Shown: positions 1-8,420, numbered from the stretch's first letter. The stretch: DNA of 64,000 bases from Lysinibacillus sp. SGAir0095 (GCF_005491425.1 NZ_CP028083.1:3744001-3808000), one strand, 5' to 3'. The notes: generated from the letters alone by a model not told the origin. A program made the numbers and translations.

Positions 1-1099
1 TCATGACAGCTTTCGATTTCGCTACATCTGGTTTAGGGGGATGTGGGTAAATTGCTGTTACTTCCAGCATTTTACCTGTCTCGTCTACCACTGCTAATTT
101 ACAACCTGTTCGATAAGCTGGATCGACACCTAAAACCATTTTCCCTCGCATTGGTGGCTGTAATAAAAGGCTTTTCAAATTTTCTGCGAAGATATGAATT
201 GCCTGTTCTTCTGCTTTTTCTGTTAATTCACTACGCAATTCACGTTCGATAGAAGGTTGAATTAATCGCTTGTACCCATCTTCAATCGCTTCCCTTACTT
301 GTGAAACGGCAGATGAAGAAGAATTATAGGGAACCCAAGCCTTTTCCATAATTTGAAGTACTCTGTCCAAAGGAACATGAATAGATACTTTCAGAATATC
401 TTCTTTCTCACCTCGATTAAGGGCCAACGTTCTATGAGGCACAATATACTTTACAGGTTCTTCATACTCGTAGTACATTTCAAAGACTTTTTTCTCATCT
501 TTCTCGGCATCTTTCACAGAAGCAGCAACTTTCCCTTCCCTCCAGGAAAGCTTTCTTATTTGATCACGAACTTGTGCGTCATCTGCAAATCTTTCAGCTA
601 ATATATCCTTTGCTCCAGTTAAAGCATCTTCTACTGTCTCGACACTTTTTTCTGTATCTAGGAATGAAAGAGCAACTTTTTCAATGTCTTCTTTTGCAAA
701 TTTCATTAATTCATCGGCTAGTGGTTCTAACCCTTTTTCTTTTGCAATCGTCGCTTTCGTACGTCGTTTTTGCTTATACGGTCTATATAAATCTTCTACA
801 CGCTGTAAGACTGTAGCCGCTTGAATTGATACTTGCAATTCCTCTGTTAGTTTTCCTTGTTCATCGATTAGACGAATAACCTCTTCTTTACGTTGTTCTA
901 ATTGCTGTATGTAGTGATATCGATCTTCAATCGTTTTTATTTGTACCTCATCTAACGAACCGGTTGCTTCTTTACGGTAACGCGCAATAAAGGGAACTGT
1001 ATTTCCATCTTCTAATAATTTTATAACTGCTTCAACTTGATGCGGTTTAACCAATGCATCAGTTGCAATCATTTGTAGCATTTTCTTTTCTTCCATCAT
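1..1099 (-). CDS. tex: Tex-family transcription accessory / RNA-binding protein, N-terminal half (runs off the window)
   Basis: The first 366 codons of a Tex (YdcI-type) protein are present; the family is usually about 720 residues, so the C-terminal half with the helix-hairpin-helix and S1 RNA-binding domains lies outside the window. The N-terminal Tex core is recognisable from FIARYRKEATGSLDEVQI near residues 37-54, and the fragment ends inside the RNase H-like fold that starts at VLGVDPAYRTGCKLAV. Two adjacent ATG codons are possible starts; the outer one (base 1099) lies 7 nt after AAAGG and is preferred. Tex proteins bind nucleic acid and influence transcription and gene expression. It sits downstream of sigB, where B. 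subtilis has rsbX and then further ydc genes, and is separated from sigB by a terminator, so it is probably its own unit. Confidence 0.93.
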   Translation of the reverse strand, partial: MMEEKKMLQMIATDALVKPHQVEAVIKLLEDGNTVPFIARYRKEATGSLDEVQIKTIEDRYHYIQQLEQRKEEVIRLIDEQGKLTEELQVSIQAATVLQRVEDLYRPYKQKRRTKATIAKEKGLEPLADELMKFAKEDIEKVALSFLDTEKSVETVEDALTGAKDILAERFADDAQVRDQIRKLSWREGKVAASVKDAEKDEKKVFEMYYEYEEPVKYIVPHRTLALNRGEKEDILKVSIHVPLDRVLQIMEKAWVPYNSSSSAVSQVREAIEDGYKRLIQPSIERELRSELTEKAEEQAIHIFAENLKSLLLQPPMRGKMVLGVDPAYRTGCKLAVVDETGKMLEVTAIYPHPPKPDVAKSKAVM

Positions 1100-1458
1100 C
1101 CCACAGCCTTTCAATTTTTCATAAGTGAAATATCCATTAGAATATATTTTAATCTCTAAACACGTGTAGGGAACAGACGCTTAGAACACTTATTGCGCCA
1201 CTTCTTTTCTACGAATTATTCTTTATTTTTATACGGTTTCCCTTTTCGTTCGAAATTTCTTAAAGTCGAATAAACCTAGTTTAACATTTATAAACCCTTT
1301 TCTTCTATTATCACCCTTTCCTAAAAAAGTTTTAAACAAATCAGGAGCTTTTTCACAATAAAAAAGTCCACCTACTCAAATAAATTGATAGGCAGACTTG
1401 TCCATTGTTATCTTAATCAGTGTAAAAGTATTACTAAATAATAAACAGGTGTAATGCT
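1100..1458. other. Spacer between sigB and tex
   Basis: This 359 bp stretch holds the sigB terminator (1359-1399) and the presumed promoter region of tex on the minus strand. It is too short for rsbX (about 200 codons), and no open frame or remnant resembling a PP2C phosphatase was seen. The rest is AT-rich with no clear repeat. Confidence 0.6.
1359..1399 (-). terminator. Terminator of the sigB operon
   Basis: Read on the minus strand, AAGTC-TG-CCTA pairs with TAGG-TG-GACTT (one symmetric internal mismatch) and is followed by a run of six T. It lies 60 nt past the sigB stop codon. Confidence 0.8.
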
Positions 1459-2238
1459 CTACACTACACCATCCGCAGTAATAACTTGCTGCAGTTTTTT
1501 AATAGCCTTTCTTTGAAGTCGTGATACATGCATCTGAGAAATCCCGAGCATTTCTCCGGCTTCCTTTTGGCTTAATTGATCATAATAAGTTAATTTGAGA
1601 ATCTCTTTTTCACGTTCATCCAGGGTTTCCATTGCCTCTGACACAACGATTCGACGATTTGTCCTTTCGAATCCATCATCTTCTTTCCCAACTACATCCA
1701 TCAAGGTGACGGTACCACCTTCAGAGTCAGCATCAATGGAATGATCCATTGATAGGGCATGGTAGCTCTTGCTCATTTCCATTGCCTCTAGAACATCTTC
1801 TTCTTCCACTTCCAGATACTCTGCGATTTCTTGGATTGAAGGAGAGTATTGTAGCTTGGTTGTTAGAAATTCAGCTGCCGTTTTAATTTTCGGGCCAAGC
1901 TCTTTAATCCGTCGAGGTACATGTACATCCCACGTTTTGTCACGTAAATATCGTTTGATTTCTCCCACGACAGTCGGAACAGCAAAAGCTTCAAAGCTTC
2001 TGCCCAAAGACGTATCAAAACGTCGGATTGCCCCAAGCAATCCAATCATCCCCACTTGTACTATATCCTCGTAATTTGTTTTACCATAAGAATATTTCCT
2101 AGCAATGGATTCTACTAAATTATTGTAATGAATGACTAAACGATCTAAAGCCTCTTGTGCTTCTGATTGTTGATATTCTTGTATCCACTTTAGAATTTCT
2201 TCAGCAGATTTACGATTATCTGGTGATTGACTGGACAT
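1459..2238 (-). CDS. sigB: RNA polymerase sigma-B factor, general stress response
   Basis: This 259-residue protein is a sigma-70 family member of the SigB/SigF/SigG group. Region 2 carries YEDIVQVGMIGLLGAIRRFD (about 57-76) and EAFAVPTVVGEIKRYLRD follows; region 4 has the helix-turn-helix LSQKEAGEMLGISQMHVSRL (about 223-242). Length matches B. subtilis SigB (about 262). It directs core polymerase to general stress promoters and is held inactive by RsbW. Its start overlaps the end of rsbW by 23 nt and AAGGA lies 2-3 nt before the ATG, so the two are translationally coupled. It is the last gene of the rsb operon and is probably driven both by the operon promoter before rsbT and by the autoregulatory promoter before rsbV. 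Confidence 0.97.
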   Translation of the reverse strand: MSSQSPDNRKSAEEILKWIQEYQQSEAQEALDRLVIHYNNLVESIARKYSYGKTNYEDIVQVGMIGLLGAIRRFDTSLGRSFEAFAVPTVVGEIKRYLRDKTWDVHVPRRIKELGPKIKTAAEFLTTKLQYSPSIQEIAEYLEVEEEDVLEAMEMSKSYHALSMDHSIDADSEGGTVTLMDVVGKEDDGFERTNRRIVVSEAMETLDEREKEILKLTYYDQLSQKEAGEMLGISQMHVSRLQRKAIKKLQQVITADGVV

Positions 2239-2689
2239 TTTCCTTCACCTGCTCTCTCGTGACATATTTTGTCATGAAAACAGTGACTCCACCTTCATTA
2301 TTGTTCACTCTGACCTCGTCCATTAATGTCTCCATTAAGTAAAGCCCAAGTCCGCCTTCTCTTAATAATTCAACACTTTCATCTTCTTGGTATGGACCAA
2401 TTTGTGATTTAACCTCTTCAAAGTTAAAGCTATGTCCATAATCCGACACCATGACCTCGATTTTATCTGCATATAAAGCAACGCCAATGACAATTTCCCC
2501 ATCCTCATGACTACCATAAGCATGCTGTACTACATTTGTCACTGCTTCACTAACGGCGATTTTCATATCTTCGATTTCATCATAGGAAAATCCAACGCGA
2601 GAAGCTAATCCAGAAACAGTTAATCTTATTACACTAACGTACTGTGGCTTTGCAGGAACTCGAATTTCAATGTAGTCAAATGCTCGCAT
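2216..2689 (-). CDS. rsbW: Anti-sigma-B factor and serine kinase RsbW
   Basis: RsbW binds and inhibits sigma-B and phosphorylates the anti-anti-sigma factor RsbV. The GHKL kinase motifs are visible: N box EAVTNVVQHAY, G1 box VSDYGHSFN and G2-like box EGGLGLYLM. An upstream GTG at 2701 is possible, but AAAAAGGTGG lies 8-9 nt before the ATG at 2689, which gives 157 residues and begins MRAFDYIEIRVPA, in line with B. subtilis RsbW. The start overlaps the end of rsbV by 14 nt and the end overlaps sigB, so RsbV, RsbW and sigma-B are made in coupled amounts. Confidence 0.95.
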   Translation of the reverse strand: MRAFDYIEIRVPAKPQYVSVIRLTVSGLASRVGFSYDEIEDMKIAVSEAVTNVVQHAYGSHEDGEIVIGVALYADKIEVMVSDYGHSFNFEEVKSQIGPYQEDESVELLREGGLGLYLMETLMDEVRVNNNEGGVTVFMTKYVTREQVKENVQSITR

Positions 2690-3011
2690 TGGTTGTCCCA
2701 CCTTTTTCTATTTCCATTAATTCACTAAGTCCTGTAATATCAAATAACCTTGTTAATCTCGCAGACAGGTTTACTAATTTTAAAGTAGCATTTTCTTTTA
2801 CAATTTTTTTATAAAAAGCAACAAATACTCCTAACCCTGTACTGTCCATATAATTTACATTCGATAAATCCAATTCAACGACTAAGCCCTCTGACAGATG
2901 AATCATCTCTAGCTCGTCTCTTAAAATTGGCGCTGTATACGTATCAATTTCACCTTCGATAAACCCTAACAGTAAATCGCCATCTTCTCGGAATTGAACA
3001 TTTACATTCAT
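2676..3011 (-). CDS. rsbV: Anti-anti-sigma factor RsbV (STAS domain)
   Basis: This 111-residue single STAS-domain protein releases sigma-B by sequestering RsbW when it is unphosphorylated. The phosphorylation motif NYMDSTGLGVFV is intact, with the target serine at about position 57. The chosen ATG (3011) follows GGGAGGTG by 6 nt; a TTG six codons upstream lies before that ribosome site and is rejected. The length agrees with B. subtilis RsbV (109). A sigma-B-type promoter lies 33-59 nt upstream, so the rsbV-rsbW-sigB part can be amplified independently of rsbT-rsbU. Confidence 0.96.
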   Translation of the reverse strand: MNVNVQFREDGDLLLGFIEGEIDTYTAPILRDELEMIHLSEGLVVELDLSNVNYMDSTGLGVFVAFYKKIVKENATLKLVNLSARLTRLFDITGLSELMEIEKGGTTNASI

Positions 3012-3043
3012 ATTAGACACCTCCCACAATTACCTATTGGTCT

Positions 3044-3070
3044 TTTCCCCATTTTATAAGCGTTAAACCT
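3044..3070 (-). promoter_or_regulatory. Sigma-B-type autoregulatory promoter before rsbV
   Basis: On the minus strand AGGTTTAA (-35, 3063-3070) is followed after 13 nt by GGGAAA (-10, 3044-3049). This fits the B. subtilis sigma-B pattern GTTTAA-N12-15-GGGWAW, and its place between rsbU and rsbV is the same as the known sigma-B promoter of that operon. Sequence match and position support it; it has not been tested. Confidence 0.82.
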
Positions 3071-3086
3071 ATTTTTTTGAAAAAAA

Positions 3087-4085
3087 TTATTTTTTTATGA
3101 TCAATATTGTGAAATCATCTTCCAATTTATAATCATGAAGTTTTTGTAATTCACTATGAATTAGCTCACATACCTCTTGAGCAGTACAATGAGGAATGTT
3201 AGCCAGAGCAAGCTCTTTAATAATTTCGCGTGTGTCAAATTCCTCTTTGTTTCGGAAATCAGTTACACCATCAGTCATCACAATCACGAAATCGCCGTCT
3301 TTTAATTCAATATCCTGTTGTGTATATTTCGCTTCAGGTAAGATGCCAAGCAACAAGCCCTTTGATTCCAAATCGTAGAATTCTTGATTTTCCGCATTGT
3401 AATATAGAGATGGTTCATGACCAGCCGAACTCCATGTAAGTACGTCTGTTTTTAAGTTATAGCGTATATAGCATAATGAAACAAACATGCTATCATCTAT
3501 GCTTTTTTCAATAATTCTATTTAGTACTTCAAGAACATAGGAAGGATTACTCTTTGCGTATTCCAGAGTGTCCAACCCATACTTCACCATTGACATACAA
3601 AGGGCAGCTGGAACCCCTTTACCAACTACGTCAGTAACGGCAACGCCTAAATAACGTTCATCGTCATGCATGAAATGAACATAGTCTCCATTCATTTTTC
3701 TGAGAGGAATTGATAGCATTCCGATATCAACCGAGCGTGGGTTTGGTATTTCTGTCTCTAATAATAGATTTTGAATTTTTGCTGCGATATCCATCTCAAT
3801 ACGCAATTCTTCTTGTTTTGCTAATAAAGCCTGGTGTTCTTGAACCTTTAATCCAAAATGCACCATTACCTCTATTAAAAAATCATAACCATGCAATACT
3901 GAATCCGGTAAATCATCATAAATTTCTTCAAGCGCTTGTTTGTGAATACTAATAACCTCTTCTGGTGTTACATTTTTTTGAATCATTCGTTTAATAAAAT
4001 TTTGGCCAATATATAATTCATTTTCACTCTGGTTGCCAATATAGTCCGATAAGATTTTTTTATATTGTTTTCTTATCTGCTCCAA
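3087..4085 (-). CDS. rsbU: RsbU, PP2C-type phosphatase that activates RsbV
   Basis: This 332-residue protein matches B. subtilis RsbU (335) over its length. The N-terminal ~85 residues form the helical RsbT-binding domain (SLY-like segment ELYIGQNFIKRMI; FLIEVMVHFGLKVQEH). The C-terminal SpoIIE/PP2C domain has MNGDYVHF, AVTDVVGKGVPAAL and VMTDGVTD, which supply the metal-binding aspartates. It dephosphorylates RsbV-P under environmental stress once RsbT binds. The start is TTG at 4085, 7-8 nt after AGGGTG; no better ATG exists upstream. It lies 13 nt after rsbT. The RsbT-contacting domain is intact even though the RsbR/RsbS scaffold genes are missing nearby. Confidence 0.95.
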   Translation of the reverse strand: MEQIRKQYKKILSDYIGNQSENELYIGQNFIKRMIQKNVTPEEVISIHKQALEEIYDDLPDSVLHGYDFLIEVMVHFGLKVQEHQALLAKQEELRIEMDIAAKIQNLLLETEIPNPRSVDIGMLSIPLRKMNGDYVHFMHDDERYLGVAVTDVVGKGVPAALCMSMVKYGLDTLEYAKSNPSYVLEVLNRIIEKSIDDSMFVSLCYIRYNLKTDVLTWSSAGHEPSLYYNAENQEFYDLESKGLLLGILPEAKYTQQDIELKDGDFVIVMTDGVTDFRNKEEFDTREIIKELALANIPHCTAQEVCELIHSELQKLHDYKLEDDFTILIIKK

Positions 4086-4098
4086 TTAAACACACACC

Positions 4099-4497
4099 CT
4101 AACTTAGCCATTTCACAACTTTAACAAAAGTCCCCTTGCCTACCTCAGATTGAATATCAATTGAATCTACAAGTCTCTTAACAGCTGGAAGACCTCCACC
4201 AGTACTGCTTGTTGCATAGTCATCTTCTAGTATTTTATGGACCTCTGTCATCCCTTGTCCTTTATCAATCGATGAAATGGAAATTCCTCTCATATCATCT
4301 TCCTCTATTTCCTCAATCACAATTTTCCCAGCACGGGCATATAGTAATATATTTTTGGCGAGTTCACCAATAGCAGTTGTAATTCGGGATTGGTCCACAT
4401 CACTGAACCCAATCTCCTTTGCCTCATCTCGTCCTAGCTTTCGTGCAGTTACAATATCTAACTCTGTCACTATCTCAACTATTTTCGCTTCTCTCAT
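4099..4497 (-). CDS. rsbT: RsbT, switch kinase and RsbU activator
   Basis: RsbT is normally a GHKL-type serine kinase held by the RsbR-RsbS stressosome and released to activate RsbU. The protein is 132 residues from ATG 4497 (GGGGGTG lies 7 nt upstream; a GTG one codon earlier is possible), close to the B. subtilis 133. It keeps QSRITTAIGELAKNILLYA (N box), SIDKGQGM (G1) and STGGGLPAVKRLVDS (G2), so ATP binding looks intact. What is odd is the context: rsbR and rsbS, which normally precede it, are not here, and a terminator closes the ndoA transcript upstream. It therefore appears to be the first gene of its operon. Confidence 0.93.
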   Translation of the reverse strand: MREAKIVEIVTELDIVTARKLGRDEAKEIGFSDVDQSRITTAIGELAKNILLYARAGKIVIEEIEEDDMRGISISSIDKGQGMTEVHKILEDDYATSSTGGGLPAVKRLVDSIDIQSEVGKGTFVKVVKWLS

Positions 4498-4802
4498 CAC
4501 TGCACCCCCATTTTGCTATTAAATTAATCGGAACGCATACTATAATTCTAGCAAATATGTATAAAATTTAATAATTCTAATATATATTATCTTATATCGC
4601 CACATCAAATTTGTAACGAAAAATAGACAAAAGATTTCGCAAATAGAAAGTGAGTTCTAAATTTTCATTAATTAATCTAATTCAAATTTTCACTCATAGG
4701 TTGCTAATCATACCTATATGGATATACACTAAACTTTTTCTTTTAAAAAAAGAATGACCCAAAAGAATTAATCTTTTAGGTCATACCTTTACATTTTATG
4801 TA
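4498..4802. other. Spacer between ndoA and rsbT, where rsbR and rsbS would be expected
   Basis: These 305 bp are AT-rich and carry no open frame resembling an RsbR globin-STAS protein or the 121-residue RsbS. The ndoA terminator is at 4743-4784. A possible minus-strand promoter for rsbT (TTGATG about 17 nt before ATATAT, near 4580-4610) is weak. Confidence 0.6.
4743..4784 (-). terminator. Terminator of the alr-ndoAI-ndoA unit
   Basis: ATGACCtAAAAGA pairs with TCTTTTgGGTCAT, followed on the minus strand by TTCTTTTTTT. It is strong and separates the toxin-antitoxin unit from rsbT. Confidence 0.9.
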
Positions 4803-5153
4803 TTAAAATTTCATTAATCCTAGACTTATTTCAAGTGCAACGTCCACTTTTTCCATAAGTTCATCATCTAATTGGGTTATACGATCTGTCAACCTAGATT
4901 TATCTATCGTACGCAATTGTTCAAGCAAAATTACCGAATTTCTTTCGAAACCATACTTTTTAGCATCAATTTCGACATGAGTCGGCAATTTTGCTTTTTG
5001 AATTTGCGCAGTAATCGCAGCGATGATTACAGTTGGACTAAACCGATTACCTATATCGTTTTGAAGGATTAATACGGGCCTCGTACCGCCTTGTTCAGAT
5101 CCCACAACTGGTGAGAGATCTGCAAAAAACACGTCCCCTCGTTTCACAATCAA
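4803..5153 (-). CDS. ndoA: EndoA/MazF-type mRNA interferase toxin
   Basis: This 116-residue protein has the same length as B. subtilis EndoA and starts [22 protein letters not shown], typical of chromosomal MazF of Bacillales. The RPVLILQND segment and the arginine and threonine positions used for RNA binding in the family are present. B. subtilis EndoA cleaves single-stranded RNA at UACAU; the same specificity is likely but not shown here. It lies 4 nt after its antitoxin gene. In Bacillales this locus joins alanine racemase to the sigma-B operon; here it ends with its own terminator. Confidence 0.95.
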   Translation of the reverse strand: MIVKRGDVFFADLSPVVGSEQGGTRPVLILQNDIGNRFSPTVIIAAITAQIQKAKLPTHVEIDAKKYGFERNSVILLEQLRTIDKSRLTDRITQLDDELMEKVDVALEISLGLMKF

Positions 5154-5157
5154 AATG

Positions 5158-5439
5158 TCATCCCCCGCTTACGAGACGCTCTACCATATGTTCCGCTTCA
5201 TACTCTGCATGTAGACATTCGCTACAAATGTTCAGGTTGATTTGCGACATTTCCACATAGCCTTTCATTAAAGCTTCCCGTATTTGATTTGGTTGCTTGT
5301 GCGTAGACAATCTACGAGATGAAATATAAACAAAACTTTCACTTTCTCGTGATTTTTGCTCAAGTGTATTAAATGCCATTAACATTTCTTGAGGAAGTTC
5401 TAATACTTCCTTTACTTCTTCTACTTTTTTCGCGTACAA
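5158..5439 (-). CDS. ndoAI: EndoAI/MazE-type antitoxin of the ndoA toxin
   Basis: The C-terminal half ([13 protein letters not shown], ending ERLVSGG) matches the toxin-binding tail of B. subtilis EndoAI. The N-terminal part is diverged but has the size of a ribbon-helix-helix DNA-binding domain. GTG codons at 5454 and 5448 overlap the GGAGGTG ribosome site, so the start is placed at the TTG at 5439, 6 nt after it. This gives 93 residues, the same length as the B. subtilis antitoxin. A rare start codon for the antitoxin is notable because its supply must exceed the toxin. Confidence 0.88.
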   Translation of the reverse strand: MYAKKVEEVKEVLELPQEMLMAFNTLEQKSRESESFVYISSRRLSTHKQPNQIREALMKGYVEMSQINLNICSECLHAEYEAEHMVERLVSGG

Positions 5440-5582
5440 AACAAGCACCTCCACAAAAACCGTACCATTTCAATTCTTTTCTCATTCTATCATCGAAATG
5501 ATATGTTGAAAAGATAATTATTAAAAAATATGGCTATCCATGTAGTTTTATCGGTTTTTGTTGAAGTTTTTGTCGCATTTTA

Positions 5583-6704
5583 CTATTTTTTGTAGTAGAT
5601 TCTAGGCACTCTCGAAGTAATGATACAAGGAACTTCGTAGTTAATTGTATCTCCTTTTAATGCCCATTCATCAATTGTAATTTCTTCGTCTTCTTGTTCT
5701 CCAATTAAAGTTACTTTTTTACCTATATTATATGCAGTTGGTAATAATAACATACATTGATCCATACAAATTCTTCCGATGATTGGTACACGTACGCCAT
5801 CTATTAATACATGTTGACCACTATATTTACGAATTAACCCGTCCGCATATCCAATGGGAATTGTCCCAATGTACGACGGTTCCGATGCTGTAAAGGTTGC
5901 TCCATAGCCAATCGATTGACCAGCTTGGACTTTTTTTACTTCAATAAGTTCAGTTTCTAATGAGAAAGCGGGTTGTAATGGAAACGGCAATTTTGTTTTT
6001 ACATAGGCAGAGGGTGCTAATCCATACATTGAAATTCCAAACCTTACCGCATCATATTGAAGAGCTTGATCTTTTGTAAGCATTGTCGCGGTATTGGCAG
6101 CATGAACAAGGCGTGGTTTTTCAGGTAAAGAACTTATAAACTCTTCAAATTTAGCAACTTGATGATTAAAATAAGCAACATCCTCTTCATCTGCAGTAGC
6201 AAAATGTGTGAAAATTCCATCCACAAGTAACTTTTCAGATGAAACTATGGCGTTATAAAGGTTCTGAAGATCTTCAATTCGAGTGACACCTATTCTACCC
6301 ATTCCTGTATCAATTTTAATATGTAACTTTAAAGGATGAGAAAGCGTTAACTCTCTTACTTGCTGCACCCAATCAAATGAAAAAACAGTTAAAGTAATAT
6401 TTTCATTTGCTGCTAAAGTCGCGAATGATGCAGGGGTATAACCCAATATTAAAATATCAATATTTGGGAAGGCTTTCCGGATACGGAGTGCTTCATCTGG
6501 GGTCGCTACCGCTAGTATTGTTGCACCAGATTCAATTGCTACCGCAGCAACTTCAACATCCCCATGTCCGTAAGCATTCGCCTTCACTACAGCCATAATT
6601 TGAACTCCAGTTTGTAAATATTCTTTTAAGTGACTAACATTTTCTTTTATAGCATCTAAATTAATGATGGCTTTGGTTGGACGGAAGTGCTCTATGTTTT
6701 GCAT
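5583..6704 (-). CDS. alr: Alanine racemase
   Basis: This 373-residue PLP enzyme converts L-alanine to D-alanine for peptidoglycan. The PLP lysine is Lys41 in MAVVKANAYGHGD, and the catalytic tyrosine region SIGYGATF is present near 250-260. IPIGYADGLIRKYSG and the conserved C-terminal beta domain are complete. AAGAGGG lies about 10 nt before the ATG. It is followed by ndoAI-ndoA, as in B. subtilis. Together with ddl and murF in this window it supplies the D-Ala-D-Ala branch of wall precursor synthesis. Confidence 0.96.
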   Translation of the reverse strand: MQNIEHFRPTKAIINLDAIKENVSHLKEYLQTGVQIMAVVKANAYGHGDVEVAAVAIESGATILAVATPDEALRIRKAFPNIDILILGYTPASFATLAANENITLTVFSFDWVQQVRELTLSHPLKLHIKIDTGMGRIGVTRIEDLQNLYNAIVSSEKLLVDGIFTHFATADEEDVAYFNHQVAKFEEFISSLPEKPRLVHAANTATMLTKDQALQYDAVRFGISMYGLAPSAYVKTKLPFPLQPAFSLETELIEVKKVQAGQSIGYGATFTASEPSYIGTIPIGYADGLIRKYSGQHVLIDGVRVPIIGRICMDQCMLLLPTAYNIGKKVTLIGEQEDEEITIDEWALKGDTINYEVPCIITSRVPRIYYKK

Positions 6705-6919
6705 TATTGATATACCCTCTTTTAGTATTTACAAACTTCAATTATTTGTAATATTTATTATATTTTAAATTTCGATACTAGTTCTTGTCCACCACTTTTA
6801 TTTGTTGAAGAAATTAAGAGAGAGTTAGCCCTAAGAGCGTCCGTTTGTCCACTTTTAAAGACTAACCTCTCGAAATTGTATGTTTATGTGGAAAATCTCT
6901 TACCCACTGTTAATTGATT

Positions 6920-7933
6920 TTATTTTAATCCACCAGTTGTTACCGAAGCCGCAACTTGTACCATTTCTTCTTGCGTTAAATTATTTGATGCAATGAAGAA
7001 TGACACGCCATCGCGTTCCCAGCTAATTGATTTTTCGGTAATTGCCCCGATAGTAAATCCTAAATCTGCCGGATCACCAGGAGCGTAAACTGGTAGTGTA
7101 GCTGACTCTCCATATTCCACAGGTTGTTGAACCAGGGTAAAGGATTTCTCACCTTCGAATGTTAGAATCGCACGTTCTGTTCCATTTTCCGTGACAATTT
7201 TTTCATCTACTAATTTCGTATTTTCCCAATTCAATTCCGGATAATATGTTTGGAACTCAGTTGGTATTTGTGCACTCGCACTAGCTGTCTCTTCTTCTTT
7301 AGACTCAGAGAAGTTCTCTACTGCATATTCACTTTCTTTATGCTGCATTCCTAGATCGATATTTTTAAATGTAATCACCATTTGTTCTTCTTGCGCTTCA
7401 TTTACTACCGAAACAGAAGTTGGTAGCATCGTTTTCTTGTCCACTACAATTTTTTGCGTCGGCATAATACTCTTATGATTATTTCGAGTCGCTGCTGTGA
7501 AGATGTAATTCTTCTCATCTTCCTCCATCGTCACCTTATCATCAGCTAACAAGTCTTCCGCTAAAGCACCAATTAGGTAGGCTTGGCTATTTTGTTTTGG
7601 CCACTCACTTTGGAACTTGTACGTCTTTCTAAGCGAAGGTGTTACTACAAATACCCCTTCATCATTACGGATAATCATTTGTGTTACGTCTTCACCTTGC
7701 TGAGTTACTTTCACACGGTAAAATTCTGGTTCAGTATGCCATACGTTTACATCATAAACTCTTGGTTCAGTACCTGTTTTAATTTCCATTGTGGCATCTA
7801 GTTCATAACCTTTTACATCGTTCCACTTATCGTTAAGATTTTGTAGAACATCCTCCTGTGAATCCTCCCCACAAGCTGCAAGCATTAGTACTCCTAACAA
7901 CATGACAAAAAATAAGGTTAATTTGTGTCGCAA
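6920..7933 (-). CDS. ydcC: Outer-surface lipoprotein of the YdcC family (LolA-like fold)
   Basis: The 337-residue protein begins with a lipoprotein signal peptide ending in LAAC (Cys21), so it should be lipid-anchored on the outer membrane face. The rest resembles the LolA/RseB-like beta-rich domain of YdcC-type proteins (VWHTEPEFYRVKV, IIRNDEGVFVVTPSLRKTYK). The position between acpS and alr matches B. subtilis ydcC, a sporulation-associated lipoprotein of unclear function. The start is TTG, 8 nt after AAAGGA; the GGAG closer in is too near. The molecular role is unknown. Confidence 0.85.
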   Translation of the reverse strand: MRHKLTLFFVMLLGVLMLAACGEDSQEDVLQNLNDKWNDVKGYELDATMEIKTGTEPRVYDVNVWHTEPEFYRVKVTQQGEDVTQMIIRNDEGVFVVTPSLRKTYKFQSEWPKQNSQAYLIGALAEDLLADDKVTMEEDEKNYIFTAATRNNHKSIMPTQKIVVDKKTMLPTSVSVVNEAQEEQMVITFKNIDLGMQHKESEYAVENFSESKEEETASASAQIPTEFQTYYPELNWENTKLVDEKIVTENGTERAILTFEGEKSFTLVQQPVEYGESATLPVYAPGDPADLGFTIGAITEKSISWERDGVSFFIASNNLTQEEMVQVAASVTTGGLK

Positions 7934-8063
7934 AACTCCATCCTTTCTTCTACTTTCAGCTCCGATACGTCAAATATATGAGTGGATGAATAACTTTATG
8001 CTATCATTTTTGGACAACTTAACAAATTATTAATCAATTTTTTTTATAGATAAGATTTACAGT

Positions 8064-8420
8064 TTAAGATTGCATTAGTATCACTTGCGCCGCTGCATAC
8101 TCTTTTGTATGTGTGATGCTGACATGTCCACTCACTAATTCTCCGTTGAAAAATAAAGTTGGTTTTCCTAAATCATCTTTCAATACTTCAATCTGACGAA
8201 ACTCACAACCCTTACCTATCCCAGTACCATTTGCTTTAGAAAATGCCTCCTTTGCTGCAAACCTCCCCGCTAAAAATTCAACTTTTCTTAGTTCAGATAG
8301 TTGGTAAAATATATTCAATTCCCGTTCAGATAGAATTCGTTGCTGAAATTTTTCTGAACGATCCATAGCTTTCTGTATTCTTGGGATTTCTGCTATATCT
8401 AGTCCAATTCCTTTTATCAT
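8064..8420 (-). CDS. acpS: Holo-[acyl-carrier-protein] synthase
   Basis: AcpS transfers 4'-phosphopantetheine from CoA to acyl carrier protein. The 118-residue length is typical. Metal/CoA-binding residues are visible: Asp8 in GIGLDIAEI and Glu58 in GRFAAKEAFSKANG; the SITHTKEYAAAQV strand closes the fold. A good AAGGAGAA site precedes the ATG. It is transcribed away from the rhomboid gene and towards ydcC, as in B. subtilis. Confidence 0.96.
   Translation of the reverse strand: MIKGIGLDIAEIPRIQKAMDRSEKFQQRILSERELNIFYQLSELRKVEFLAGRFAAKEAFSKANGTGIGKGCEFRQIEVLKDDLGKPTLFFNGELVSGHVSITHTKEYAAAQVILMQS

Noticed and set aside
1311-1337. GTTTAA-N15-GGGTGA on the minus strand upstream of tex, as a sigma-B promoter
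   Set aside because: The -10 match is poor and the spacing is at the limit; AT-rich spacers produce such hits by chance.
4099-4497. RsbT-like gene as a second rsbW
   Set aside because: Its sequence and G2 box (STGGGLPAVKRL) fit RsbT and its position before rsbU is that of rsbT, while a true rsbW is present downstream.
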